In this document: one piece after another, positions 35,904-44,833 of the stretch
How positions within the stretch are numbered: the stretch's first letter is position 1
Layout: each line of letters starts with the position of its first letter
Made by a program: the position numbers and the translations under genes
The notes under the pieces: generated by a model
Told to the model about the DNA's origin: nothing
Database searches by the model: none
What the model saw: only the letters and a program-made list of their open reading frames with translations
NCBI GenBank assembly: GCA_034044135.1
Contig: CP139021.1
Coordinates: forward strand, 273,501 to 337,500
Direction of reading: 5' to 3'
DNA length: 64,000 bases
DNA from: Flammeovirgaceae bacterium SG7u.111
Lineage (GTDB): Bacteria; Bacteroidota; Bacteroidia; Cytophagales; Flammeovirgaceae

Positions 35904-36446
35904 GTGAAAACGTATTTGTTTACATCGGAAAGGCTTGGGTTTAGGAATTGGGAAGAGAGCGACATTGCCCCCTTCCACGAACTAAACAGCGACCGAGCGG
36001 TGATGGAGTTTTTTCCAAAACTACCTTCTTTAGCCGAGAGCAAGGCTTTTGTAGAGAGAATGAAGGGCATGTACGAAGAGAGGGGGTATTGCTATTTTGC
36101 CGTCGATCTGCTCAAAACCCAAAAGTTCATAGGGTTCATTGGAATAGCTTATCAAGACTACGCAGCGGATTTTACCCCTTGTGTAGACATTGGCTGGCGG
36201 TTAGCCAAGTTGGCTTGGGGAAAAGGCTACGCTACCGAGGGGGCAAAAGCTTGTTTGGAAGTGGCTTTTGAGAAGTTTGGTTTAGAAGAAGTCTATTCCT
36301 TGGCGCCTGCTGTGAATCTTAGATCCACAGCCGTTATGGAAAAAATAGGGATGGAAAAGCAAGAGTATTTCAACCACCCAAAGCTAGAAGATTATCCTTC
36401 TTTGAAGAAATGTGTTTTGTATAGGAAAGTGAATAGTTCTCTTTAA
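35904..36446 (+). CDS. GNAT-family N-acetyltransferase (RimJ/RimL-like)
   Basis: The 180-residue protein starts with GTG one base after the transporter-ATPase stop, so the two are probably cotranscribed and translationally coupled. It has the RimJ/RimL pattern: ERLGFRNWEESDIAPFHELN at the start, the GFIGIAYQ strand, the acetyl-CoA loop LAKLAWGKGYATEGAKA and the VNLRSTAVMEKIGM helix near the end. Such enzymes move an acetyl group to an amino group of proteins or small molecules. Substrate unknown; the pairing with the transporter is notable but may be accidental. Confidence 0.88.
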   Translation: MKTYLFTSERLGFRNWEESDIAPFHELNSDRAVMEFFPKLPSLAESKAFVERMKGMYEERGYCYFAVDLLKTQKFIGFIGIAYQDYAADFTPCVDIGWRLAKLAWGKGYATEGAKACLEVAFEKFGLEEVYSLAPAVNLRSTAVMEKIGMEKQEYFNHPKLEDYPSLKKCVLYRKVNSSL

Positions 36447-36489
36447 ATGGAGTTAGGATTCATTTTGACTCTTGACGGACATTGATAAT

Positions 36490-36622
36490 AGTTACTGGTT
36501 GCTAGTTTCTTGTTACTAGTTTTTAAAAGAAACAATATAAAGTTTCTCCATCTAGTAAAGCTTTAATAACTGGAAAGTTCAGAACCGCAGCGGCGGACCG
36601 TCAGCAACTCGAAACCAGTAAC
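36490..36622. repeat. Imperfect inverted repeat in the GNAT-MscS gap
   Basis: GTTACTGGTTGCTAGTTTC near 36492 is mirrored by GAAACCAGTAAC near 36610-36621. The left arm also contains two tandem versions of the motif (GTTACTGGTTGCTAG and GTTACTAG). The gap is otherwise empty. It may be a degenerate dispersed element. Confidence 0.35.
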
Positions 36623-36692
36623 GCTTAAACAGGAGCTAAAAAATTAGGCGATGATCAAGTTCAATATTTATGTTGTTTATTAATTTGTTGTA

Positions 36693-37451
36693 ATGAAAGA
36701 TTTGACATTTGATATTTCAGGCATTGCCCTCGTGGAAGTATTGGTGGTGGGCGTGGCGCTTTTTATCCTATTGAGAATTGCTTTTTTGGCACTCAGAAGG
36801 ATTAATTTGAGGAGAAAATCGCAAAAAATATGGCAGCGGTTTTTGCCCATAGCCGAAGCGGTTATTTGGTTTCTGTTTTTTGTTTGGGGAGCTAAAATTT
36901 TGCTCAACGATCCGCTGTGGTACTCGATAGTTGTGCTGCTAGTAAGCGTGGTGATTATGATTTGGGTGGGTTGGTTTGCCCTCCGCGATGTGGTGGCAGG
37001 GCTGATTTTGCGCCTCGATGCTGCTCTTTCCGTCGGCGAAAAGCTGAGCTTGCCTTTTGCCCAAGGGCGAATCACTTCTATGGGCTTTCGTTCTCTTTCT
37101 CTAGAGTCGGACAGGGGCGAGGTGATAAGCGTTCCCTATAGCAAAATAACTGGGGAAATGCGGGTAAGCGCCCAGCCTTCCCAAACGGTGCACAGCCAAG
37201 CCTTCCGCCTAAAAGTTCCGCAAACAGAAGACCTTGAAGGAGTCATAAATAAAACAAAAACACAGCTGCTCACCGCCCCTTGGTTTTCGCTCAACCGTGA
37301 ACCGCAAATCAAAATCTTGGAAGAAAATGAAAACTACTTTTTCCTAGAAGCCGTCATCTATGCCATAGAACCTACCTACTTCGAGAAAATCAAAAAATAC
37401 CTGATGCAGGCAAACGAGGATGTGGTGGTTTTTAATGGAAAACTAGAGTAG
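36693..37451 (+). CDS. Mechanosensitive channel, MscS-like, second copy
   Basis: The 252-residue protein has three hydrophobic segments (about 10-32, 50-68, 74-92), the last running into a variant pore region (VGWFALRDVVAGLILRLD). The MscS beta domain follows (GEKLSLPFAQGRITSMGFRSLSL, SDRGEVISVPYSKI). The pore helix lacks the regular Gly/Ala pattern seen in the first MscS protein at 4923, so it is a divergent member. It may conduct differently or have another role in the inner membrane. It is convergent with the ADP-ribosylglycohydrolase gene, 22 bases away. Confidence 0.8.
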   Translation: MKDLTFDISGIALVEVLVVGVALFILLRIAFLALRRINLRRKSQKIWQRFLPIAEAVIWFLFFVWGAKILLNDPLWYSIVVLLVSVVIMIWVGWFALRDVVAGLILRLDAALSVGEKLSLPFAQGRITSMGFRSLSLESDRGEVISVPYSKITGEMRVSAQPSQTVHSQAFRLKVPQTEDLEGVINKTKTQLLTAPWFSLNREPQIKILEENENYFFLEAVIYAIEPTYFEKIKKYLMQANEDVVVFNGKLE

Positions 37452-37473
37452 GGTAGAAAAATCTAGTAAGTTT

Positions 37474-38430
37474 TTATTTATACTTTTCATCTAGTTTTTT
37501 ACCAAGCTCAGTTATTTCTTCAAATTTTGCTAGCGATGCCAGCCAAAATGGAGGGATGTTTTTGCCGCCATAATACAAGCCTGCGAGCCCTCCTGCAATA
37601 GCAGCTGTAGTATCGGTGTCGTGCCCAAAATTTATAGATTTCAATACACACTCTTCGAAAGAAGTTGAAGTGAGGAAGCTCCAAAAACTAGCTTCTAATG
37701 ATTCGATAACATACCCACCTGCGTTGATAGAAAGCGCATTTAAACTTCTGATATCATCCTTCATGAGCCTTTTGAAATGAACTTGCTCGTTTTCGGAAAA
37801 ATCAATTTCTTTCCAAAAATTTACAATGTCAGTTTTAGTCTTGAAGTAAGCTTCTTCTTTTTTAAGTCCATTTATCAAATATTCAGCAAATTTTAGGTAA
37901 ATCATGCAGCTCATTGCGGCCCTTATATGTTTGTGGGTGAGCGCCGAGTTTTCCCAAACTACTTCAAATTGAGCCTTTATTGGTTGTTGGTAAATTTCAA
38001 AAATAAGAGGAAGAATCCTCATTAATGAACCGTTCCCATTGTCCGATTCATCAGCGGCATACTTTAAGCGTTTGAATTCTTCAGAGTTGCCATTTGCCAG
38101 GATAGTTTCTAGTTCGGATATGCTTTTTGCCGTAGTCATTCCGATGTCAAATACCTCATTGTGAGCTGTCCAATAAGCTTCATTTTTCCATTTGACAAAG
38201 TTGATAGCAACAGCTTCTAACGTATATTTTTGGATGAGTGCTTCCGCTAAGCAAAAGGTAAGTGAGCTATCGTCTGACCAAGTTCCAGCGGGTTGGTTGT
38301 GAGTTTTAAACCCAACCATATCCTTGGCTGGAGCTTTCAACATTTGTTCACGCGAAGAAAATTCGTAAGGAACGCCAAGCGCATCTCCAATGGCTATTCC
38401 AAGTAACATGTTAGTGCCTATTTCTTTCAT
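37474..38430 (-). CDS. ADP-ribosylglycohydrolase family protein
   Basis: The 318-residue protein shows the dinuclear-metal motifs of this family: GIAIGDALGVPYEF (11-24), TWSDDS (50-55), DNGNGSLMRI in the middle and GHDTDTTAAIAGG (from 269). It is a single all-helical domain of typical length with no signal peptide. Relatives remove ADP-ribose from arginine (DraG, ARH1), from other residues or from DNA bases, or act on free ADP-ribose compounds. No ADP-ribosyltransferase or nitrogenase gene is nearby, so the target is open; defence or nucleotide salvage are possibilities. Confidence 0.9.
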   Translation of the reverse strand: MKEIGTNMLLGIAIGDALGVPYEFSSREQMLKAPAKDMVGFKTHNQPAGTWSDDSSLTFCLAEALIQKYTLEAVAINFVKWKNEAYWTAHNEVFDIGMTTAKSISELETILANGNSEEFKRLKYAADESDNGNGSLMRILPLIFEIYQQPIKAQFEVVWENSALTHKHIRAAMSCMIYLKFAEYLINGLKKEEAYFKTKTDIVNFWKEIDFSENEQVHFKRLMKDDIRSLNALSINAGGYVIESLEASFWSFLTSTSFEECVLKSINFGHDTDTTAAIAGGLAGLYYGGKNIPPFWLASLAKFEEITELGKKLDEKYK

Positions 38431-38525
38431 CCTAATCGAATTATTGGTGACTTGATTGATTTATAGGACTAAATCTACCATATTCAATATGCTTTGAGAG
38501 TATTCTGTGAGAAGGAAATGAAAAA

Positions 38526-38557
38526 ATAAAAAAAAGCCTCTTGCAAAAGAGGCTTTT
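38526..38557 (-). terminator. Terminator of the 106-residue gene
   Basis: AAAAGCCTCTT (38532-38542) pairs with AAGAGGCTTTT (38547-38557) around a GCAA loop, with a long T-run on the minus strand. Confidence 0.88.
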
Positions 38558-38559
38558 CA

Positions 38560-38880
38560 CTAGAGGTTTTCTTCTTGGAGCCGTTGCTGGAGCTTGCCCA
38601 GAATAGCGGCTTTTGTTCGCTGATCAACATCTAGTTTGTCGAGGATCAGCTGGGCTATTTCCCCAGCCCGTTCCAAGCCTAGGTGGTAAATGCTATTTAA
38701 GTTACTATTGAATGCGTTAAAAAGTTCGGTGTCTTTTTCTACATGTACCACAACTTTGTCGTCGGCACAATTGATGGCATGTTCTTTCGAAAATTCGAGC
38801 CTAAGGCTTTCCCCAGGAAAACCGAAACTTCTCTCCCAATGTTCGCTGGTTGTTTTGATAAAGGTTAATTTGGTGCTCAT
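38560..38880 (-). CDS. Small soluble protein, unknown
   Basis: The 106-residue protein has no signal or membrane segment. An N-terminal beta part (LTFIKTTSEHWERSFGFPGE) is followed by helices (YHLGLERAGEIAQLILDKL, KAAILGKLQQRL). A strong terminator follows two bases after the stop, which supports a real gene. I do not recognise a family. Confidence 0.6.
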   Translation of the reverse strand: MSTKLTFIKTTSEHWERSFGFPGESLRLEFSKEHAINCADDKVVVHVEKDTELFNAFNSNLNSIYHLGLERAGEIAQLILDKLDVDQRTKAAILGKLQQRLQEENL

Positions 38881-38931
38881 CTTTCTGAAGTTTAGCTGGG
38901 TTTGCGATTGATTAACCGGGGAGCTGTTGGC

Positions 38932-39069
38932 CTACAAGAATGCGATAAGAACCAATGCAATTAGCCCGGCAATTAAAATAAATGGCATGGCAGTTTCATC
39001 GTACCATCGCCAACTTTTAGATAGTAATAGTTTTAAGCATTTAGAGGCACTGTGGTGTAAACATGGTTT
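38932..39069 (-). CDS. Possible small tail-anchored membrane protein
   Basis: An internal ATG near 39069 opens a reading frame of about 46 residues (MKPCLHHSASKCLKLLLSKS...) ending in one hydrophobic helix (MPFILIAGLIALVLIAFL). The frame can be extended upstream to 39195, but that part looks random. The hydrophobic end and the basic flank support a small membrane protein; coding evidence is weak. Confidence 0.3.
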   Translation of the reverse strand, partial: KPCLHHSASKCLKLLLSKSWRWYDETAMPFILIAGLIALVLIAFL

Positions 39070-39267
39070 CATAGTTTGCAGGATTTTTGTCTTCAGTACT
39101 ATTGTTTTCAAAGGCTGTGCCTTCGGTGTTAAATAATTGGTTTTCAAATTTATACTGCCTTTTTTGTTGCTTAGGAGTTGTGCGAAAATGTACACTTTTT
39201 GCCTACCCCTAACAAATCCGTACAGTTTGGTTTTAAATGGTAAAGTTAGGAACTATTTTTATTGAAT

Positions 39268-41151
39268 ATGGATGATAGTGTTTTTCGCAAAAAAATTGAA
39301 CTTTATACTTCCCAATACAATGCTTTAAAACTAAAGGCAAAAAAGCTTTCGGTGGCTAGGCTCTTCGCCTTTGTGTCTTTTTTTATTGCAACTGTTTATT
39401 TAGCCAACAGTAGGGCGGGTATAGGCTTTTACATTGTCCCATTTGTATTGTTTGCCTGTTTTTTTCTTCTGGTAAATAGCTATACAAAAGTCCAGTTTTT
39501 ACTGAAGCGTACTGCTTTGTTGAAAACAATCAACGTAGATGAAATAAAACGAAAGGGAATTGAACTTGAAAAGTTTGATGGGGGAAATGCGTATGCAGAT
39601 GAATCACATTTTTACACATCGGATCTTCATGTTTTTGGGGAGTATTCTATTTTTCAGCTTATTAACAGGTGTGTGAGCAAGGAAGGTAAGGAAAAGTTGG
39701 CGCAGTGGTTGGGCAAGCGTGAAGTTAAAGCTGTGGTAGAACAAAGGCAAAGCGCTGTAATAGAATTAGCAGGAAAATTTGATTGGCGGCAAGCTCTACA
39801 AGTTTCGGCTATGCATTATAAAGGGGCTGGGGCTGGAATGGGCAAATTGGTAACTTTGGTAAAAGAACCGAGGTTGTTGGCGAAGTCATTTCTTTTCTAC
39901 AAAACCTTGTTGTTGTCAATGTCAGTTTTGTCTATTTCAGCTTTGAGCTATTTTGTGATGAACCTCAAATCTGTAATAATTGCCTTGGCAGTAACAGGAG
40001 ATTTAGTTTCTTACATTCCTGTTTTTCCCCTTCTAGCAGTGGTTGCGATCAACGCATTTATTCTTCGTAGAAAAAAAGCTGCAAGTGAGGATGTGATTTT
40101 TAAAACCCAAAATTTTATGGGTGCTTTAGGCGCTTTTCAACAGATGGTTTCTTTAATAGAAAAGGAAGCGTTTATTGCCGAACTATTGGTAGGATTAAAA
40201 AAGGAATTGCGTCAAGAAGCCTTTTTTGCGAGCAAAGAGTTAAAGAGACTGAGAGAAAACCTATTGGTTTTGCAATTGAGAGGTAGGGAAAATGCTCCAT
40301 TTGCGAGCAATTCTTTTTATTCTTTGCTCAACTATCTCTTTCTGCTCGATATTTACTGTTTGCTTCGTTTGGAGCAATGGAAGCTTCTCCATTCAGAGCA
40401 TTTTGAAAAATGGGTAAGTGCCATGAGCGAAGTGGAGGCTTTGAGTAGTTTGGGCGGGTTTTCTTATCTTAATCCCCATTATTCTTTCCCACAAATTTCA
40501 GATAAAGATTACCTACTTGAGTTTCAACAGTTAGGGCATCCTCTTATTCCAGAAGACCAACGGGTTTCCAATGATTTTTCCTTAAACGAACAAGGGCAAA
40601 TTTGCCTGATTACGGGTTCAAATATGTCAGGGAAAAGTACTTTTCTAAGGACTGTGGGGGTAAATATGGTGCTTGCTTTTGCAGGAGCGCCTATTTGTGC
40701 AAGTGCTGCCACCATATCTGGATTGACTATTTTTACTAGCATCCAAACCAAAGATAGTTTGTGGAAAAGTGTCTCAGGTTTTTATGCAGAACTCAAAAGG
40801 ATTGAGCAGTTGTTGAAGTTGCTTAAAACTGATGAGCCAGTGGTGTTTTTTATTGATGAAATAATGAAAGGAACGAACTCTTTGGATAGGCAAGTAGGGG
40901 CGGTTTCCCTTGTGAGGCAACTAAGCAAGCTCAATGCTTTTGGCATGATTACCACTCACGATATTGAACTGAGCAAGTTTTTGGAAGATGCTGAAAACGT
41001 GCTAGACTATAGCTTTAATAGCAGCATTGAAAAGGATGAAATTTTATTTGATTATAAAATAACAAAAGGGCGTTGCCAGAATTTTAATGCAAGTGCGCTT
41101 ATGAAGAAAATTGGAATAGATATCCTTTCGGATATCCATTCCAAAAAATGA
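39268..41151 (+). CDS. Membrane-anchored MutS-family ATPase
   Basis: From the ATG at 39268 (a TTG lies two codons upstream) the protein has 627 residues. It carries two N-terminal membrane helices (about 28-70) and two more near 205-265, a helical lever-like segment, and a MutS domain V: Walker A GSNMSGKST (450-458), Walker B FFIDEIMKGTNS and the MITTHDIEL switch. The mismatch-recognition domain of MutS is missing. It resembles an uncharacterised group of membrane MutS homologs in Bacteroidota, whose role is unknown; mismatch repair is unlikely. The stop lies 9 bases from the convergent GntP gene with no terminator between. Confidence 0.85.
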   Translation: MDDSVFRKKIELYTSQYNALKLKAKKLSVARLFAFVSFFIATVYLANSRAGIGFYIVPFVLFACFFLLVNSYTKVQFLLKRTALLKTINVDEIKRKGIELEKFDGGNAYADESHFYTSDLHVFGEYSIFQLINRCVSKEGKEKLAQWLGKREVKAVVEQRQSAVIELAGKFDWRQALQVSAMHYKGAGAGMGKLVTLVKEPRLLAKSFLFYKTLLLSMSVLSISALSYFVMNLKSVIIALAVTGDLVSYIPVFPLLAVVAINAFILRRKKAASEDVIFKTQNFMGALGAFQQMVSLIEKEAFIAELLVGLKKELRQEAFFASKELKRLRENLLVLQLRGRENAPFASNSFYSLLNYLFLLDIYCLLRLEQWKLLHSEHFEKWVSAMSEVEALSSLGGFSYLNPHYSFPQISDKDYLLEFQQLGHPLIPEDQRVSNDFSLNEQGQICLITGSNMSGKSTFLRTVGVNMVLAFAGAPICASAATISGLTIFTSIQTKDSLWKSVSGFYAELKRIEQLLKLLKTDEPVVFFIDEIMKGTNSLDRQVGAVSLVRQLSKLNAFGMITTHDIELSKFLEDAENVLDYSFNSSIEKDEILFDYKITKGRCQNFNASALMKKIGIDILSDIHSKK

Positions 41152-41160
41152 TTTTTTTCT

Positions 41161-42477
41161 TTACACAAACTGGTTGACCAACAGTACACCCAGCAAGCCC
41201 ATTACCGAAACGATGGTTTCCATGGCAGACCAAGATTGGAAGGTCTGTGCAATGCTGAGGTTGAAGTATTCTTTGAACATCCAAAAGCCGGAGTCGTTCA
41301 CGTTGGAGAGCATGAGGCTGCCTGCGCCCGTGGAGAGCACCATTAGCTCGGGGTTGGCGGCTTGGCTCTGGATAAGGGGCAAGACGATGCCTGCCGTAGT
41401 GAGGGCGCTCACCGTGGCAGAGCCTAGGGCTATGCGAAGGGATGCAGCGATTATCCAAGCGAGTACGAGCGGGGAAAAGTCGCTGTCTTTGAGGATATCG
41501 GCGAGGTAATCGCCCACGCCGCTGTCTATCAATACTTGCTTGAATGCACCACCTCCACCGATGATCAACATAATCATGGCAATGCTTTTTACCGATTCGG
41601 TGAGTGTTCCCATTACTTCTTTTACATCCTTCCCTCGGTTTATTCCCAAGGTGAAAATGGCAACTATCACGGTGATGAGCAGGGAGATTATAGGATCGCC
41701 TATAAAGGTAAAAAACTCATAAATAGGCTCGCCTTCGGTAAGCTGAAGCTTGACTATGGCGGCTATGCCCATGAGGAGCACAGGTAACAAAGCGGTTGAG
41801 ACGCCTACCCAAAGTGGGGGCATTTCGTCTTCGGGGACTACCTTGGTATCGAATAGCCCTTTGGGCGGGGTTACTTTAATGTTTTTGAGCAACCTGCCAA
41901 ACATAGGCCCTGCCAACACGATGGTTGGGATGGCGATAAGGATGCCATAGACGAGGGTCATTCCGATATCGGCTTTGTAGATGACCGCAATGGCAGTAGG
42001 ACCAGGATGGGGAGGTAGAAAGCCGTGGGTAACGGAGAGCGAGGCTACCATAGGGATGGCTACATAGAGCATAGGCAAGCCTGTAGAGGCGGCAATGCTA
42101 AATACCAAAGGAATGAGGATGACGAAGCCTACGGAGTAGAACATGGGAATTCCAACGATGAACCCGGTGAGTACAATGGCCCACTGGATGTGTTTGATTC
42201 CAAAGCTTTTGGTAAGAGCCGAAGTGATTTTTTGGGCTGCGCCGCTTTCGGCTATCAGCCCGCCGAGCATGGCGCCAAAGCCCAGTACCAATACTAAATA
42301 TCCGAGGGTGGCGCCTACTCCTTTTTGGATGGAGTCGACTACATCGTTTACGTTCATCCCCTCGGCTATACCGACCCCAAGGGCGACAAGAATGAGGGCT
42401 ATGAAGGCATTAAGACGGAAGGCGATCATCAGTACGAGCAGTACGAGGATGCCTAGGGCAACAATTACTAATGGCAT
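41161..42477 (-). CDS. GntP-family gluconate/sugar-acid permease
   Basis: The ATG at 42477 (438 residues, MPLVIVALGILVLLVLM) is preferred; the open frame extends 22 codons further upstream without family likeness. About twelve to fourteen hydrophobic segments follow, with GntP-type motifs such as GFGAMLGGLIAESGAAQ, HGFLPPHPGPTAIA, GGGGAFKQVLIDSGVG and NDSGFWMFKEYF. The family symports gluconate, fructuronate or related acids with protons. No sugar-acid kinase or dehydratase is adjacent, but the deoxy-sugar set at 45-47.8 kb is near. Confidence 0.92.
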   Translation of the reverse strand: MPLVIVALGILVLLVLMIAFRLNAFIALILVALGVGIAEGMNVNDVVDSIQKGVGATLGYLVLVLGFGAMLGGLIAESGAAQKITSALTKSFGIKHIQWAIVLTGFIVGIPMFYSVGFVILIPLVFSIAASTGLPMLYVAIPMVASLSVTHGFLPPHPGPTAIAVIYKADIGMTLVYGILIAIPTIVLAGPMFGRLLKNIKVTPPKGLFDTKVVPEDEMPPLWVGVSTALLPVLLMGIAAIVKLQLTEGEPIYEFFTFIGDPIISLLITVIVAIFTLGINRGKDVKEVMGTLTESVKSIAMIMLIIGGGGAFKQVLIDSGVGDYLADILKDSDFSPLVLAWIIAASLRIALGSATVSALTTAGIVLPLIQSQAANPELMVLSTGAGSLMLSNVNDSGFWMFKEYFNLSIAQTFQSWSAMETIVSVMGLLGVLLVNQFV

Positions 42478-42762
42478 GATTTGAGTAGTTTCAGTTGTAA
42501 AACAAGGTTCAATGTGAAAGGTGCAGTCTGCACACGTTCCCAATTATACTGTTTAATCTGTGAATAGGGAAAAATATGCTCAGGTTTATGAGCCAATGCT
42601 ACTGTTTTGTTTTTTTGAATGGTATTGTTATACTTCTTTCTGCTGAGGAGCGTAGTATTGTTTATTGGAAAAATGGAGCGTATAAAATTTGCAAACTACG
42701 GGACTTTGCCTTTACTTAAGCTAAAGATTTGAATATTGAATTAACCTACACTGAAAATAGTT

Positions 42763-43539
42763 ATGATGAATTCTCATGAAATAGATTATAAAATTATTGG
42801 GCGGTCTATCCAGATAGTGGAAATAGAGCTGGATCCTGGGGAAACGGTGATAGCCGAAGCGGGAGCGATGGTGTATATGGAACAGGGAATCAGTTTTGAA
42901 ACAAAAATGGGGGATGGGTCTAACCCTATCTCAGGCTTTTTCTCCAAATTGGTGCAGGCTGGTTCGAGGATGCTTACGGGCGAGTCAGCATTTATGACGC
43001 ATTTTACCCACCAAGGAGTAGGGAAAGGGCATGTAGCCTTTTCAGCACCTTATCCAGGTACTATTGTTCCCATTGACTTGAACAGCACGCCTGGGAAATC
43101 TTTAATAGTGCAGAAAGATGGCTTTTTGTGTGCGGCGTTGGGGACAAAAATTTCGGTGCATTTCAATCAGAAACTAGGCTCGGGCTTGGTTGGGGGCGAA
43201 GGGTTTATCTTGCAAAAGCTAGTGGGAGATGGGATGGCATTTATCCATGCTGGCGGAACGGTGATAGAGAAAGAGTTGCACGATGAGGAGCTGAGGATAG
43301 ATACGGGCTGCGTAGTGGCTTTTGAAGAAGGGATAGATTTTGATGTGCAGCGAGCTGGTGGATTGAAGTCTATGCTATTTGGTGGTGAAGGCTTGTTCTT
43401 GGCTACGCTGAGGGGAACGGGTAAAGTTTGGCTGCAGTCCATGCCTATCCGTAAGCTTATCCAAGCTATTTCCCCTTATGGAAAAAATACGACGAAGGGA
43501 AGTAGCTCTATTTTAGGCGAGTTTTTGTCGGATGATTAG
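42763..43539 (+). CDS. TIGR00266/AIM24-family protein
   Basis: The 258-residue protein is a compact beta protein of the AIM24 type: [25 protein letters not shown] at the start, [41 protein letters not shown], and [21 protein letters not shown] near the end. No signal peptide is present. The family is widespread and poorly understood; the fungal member acts in mitochondrial membrane organisation. It stands alone and is divergent from the GntP gene. Confidence 0.88.
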   Translation: MMNSHEIDYKIIGRSIQIVEIELDPGETVIAEAGAMVYMEQGISFETKMGDGSNPISGFFSKLVQAGSRMLTGESAFMTHFTHQGVGKGHVAFSAPYPGTIVPIDLNSTPGKSLIVQKDGFLCAALGTKISVHFNQKLGSGLVGGEGFILQKLVGDGMAFIHAGGTVIEKELHDEELRIDTGCVVAFEEGIDFDVQRAGGLKSMLFGGEGLFLATLRGTGKVWLQSMPIRKLIQAISPYGKNTTKGSSSILGEFLSDD

Positions 43540-43628
43540 ATGATACGATAATTTGATGATGTGCCAATGTGCTGATTGGGTAGGAGCGTGAGGAAGGGGT
43601 AAGTAAAAAGAAGGAAACAAAAACCAGT

Positions 43629-43770
43629 GTCGTCCCGCACGTAGATGCGGGATCTCCAACCCATGCACCAGCAGGTATTATGGAACTTTCTCTTTTGAAG
43701 AGCAGTGGTGCATTTCGGTGCAGTAGTAGGGAGATTCCCACTGGGCGTGCCCCACTTTCGTGGGAATGAC
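43629..43770. repeat. Dispersed inverted-repeat element with GTCnTCCC...GGGAATGAC ends
   Basis: The left end reads GTCGTCCCGCAC...GCGGGATCTCC (43629-43657) and the right end GGGAGATTCCCAC...GTGGGAATGAC (to 43770), which are imperfect reverse complements; each end is also a small hairpin. The whole is 142 bases and codes for nothing visible. Elements with these ends recur between genes in many bacteria. Its mobility and copy number here are unknown. Confidence 0.55.
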
Positions 43771-43830
43771 TCGGATTGGGGAGGCTTCCTGATCAGGTAG
43801 GGAATGAAGGATTGCTAATAGATTGGATAC

Positions 43831-43875
43831 AAAAAAAGGGAAGCCCACGCATTTGCGTGGGCTTCCCTTTTTTTG
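43831..43875. terminator. Strong bidirectional terminator before the lipoprotein gene end
   Basis: AAGGGAAGCCCACGC (43837-43851) pairs with GCGTGGGCTTCCCTT (43855-43869), with an A-run before and a T-run after. It ends the minus-strand lipoprotein transcript and would also stop plus-strand reading from the AIM24 gene. Confidence 0.9.
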
Positions 43876-43891
43876 TAGAAAAATCCGTTGC

Positions 43892-44833
43892 TTATTCTAC
43901 AATGATACCACGGGTCTTTTTCACTTGAGCGGCAATGTTTTTGAACGTATCGTTTTCCAATACTTCGTCTTCTTTGCCAGCTTCTATCAATTCTTCTATA
44001 CCTATTAGGTCGTACATATCGAAAAGGTTTGAAACCTCAGTTCTGATGGCTACCACTTCAGCATCGTCGTCACCAAGCTCTTTCAATACGTTTACCAATT
44101 TGCCTAAAGGATCTTTTTGCTCCAATACAGTTTTAAGTAAACCATTAAGGTCTTCTTTCTTTTTAGCTTCTGGCGCATCAGCAGGGTAGTTTTCTATAAG
44201 CGTAGTAGAAATGTAAAGCCCTTCTACAAAACCACCAGCGGCTACTAATGCAGAAGTTCCAAAACGCTCACCTTCATAAAGGTAATCTTTGGCCAAAGAG
44301 ATTGACTGGTTTACGATGCTGATAAGCGAGTCCTTGTCTGAAAGGTTAGCCTCAAAACGCTTGGTCATTGAAGTTTGAACAGCATTGTTCACGCCCAAAT
44401 ACTCCGAAAGTTTTTGTGTGGCTGTGAGATAGTTAATAGCGTCTTGTGTTTTGCTGTAAGCACACAAATACCCGAGGTCAGAAGAAAGTACGCCAAGGTT
44501 CATGGCAGCTTTGCCATTTGTGGTCATGAAGTCTTGCGCCTTAGCAGCAGGAACCAAAATACCTTGATCGAACTGAGCACCTACTTCTTCCAAGATTACT
44601 GGAACTTTGGTTGGGCTAGGTAGCTCGTCGAGCATCCTTTCGAAATCTTCCATTGCGACATCCATCGTTGTGATTTCTTCGTCTAAAACAATTTCCTCTC
44701 CATCGCCTGCGGTTTCATCTTCAGTCTCTTTTTTGGACTGTGAGCCGCAACCGATCAATAGCATAGGAATAACTAAAAAGAGCAAAAACTTGCTCTGTTG
44801 TTTGATAATTTTTTTCACCAATAAACTCATCAT
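43892..44833 (-). CDS. Predicted lipoprotein, unknown
   Basis: The real start is probably ATG 44833 (313 residues): it places a basic start (MMSLLVKKIIKQQSK), a hydrophobic stretch and a lipobox Cys at 29 (MLLIGCGSQ). The open frame extends 87 codons upstream without sense. An acidic linker (EDETAGDGEEIVLDEEI) is followed by a helical body (YLCAYSKTQDAINYLTATQKL, FVEGLYISTTLIENY). Similar helical lipoproteins occur in Bacteroidota without known function. It has its own strong terminator. Confidence 0.75.
   Translation of the reverse strand: MMSLLVKKIIKQQSKFLLFLVIPMLLIGCGSQSKKETEDETAGDGEEIVLDEEITTMDVAMEDFERMLDELPSPTKVPVILEEVGAQFDQGILVPAAKAQDFMTTNGKAAMNLGVLSSDLGYLCAYSKTQDAINYLTATQKLSEYLGVNNAVQTSMTKRFEANLSDKDSLISIVNQSISLAKDYLYEGERFGTSALVAAGGFVEGLYISTTLIENYPADAPEAKKKEDLNGLLKTVLEQKDPLGKLVNVLKELGDDDAEVVAIRTEVSNLFDMYDLIGIEELIEAGKEDEVLENDTFKNIAAQVKKTRGIIVE

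Noticed and set aside
42478-42543. 22-codon upstream extension of the GntP permease
   Set aside because: The permease family starts at the hydrophobic segment after the ATG at 42477; the extension is Cys-rich and unlike the family.
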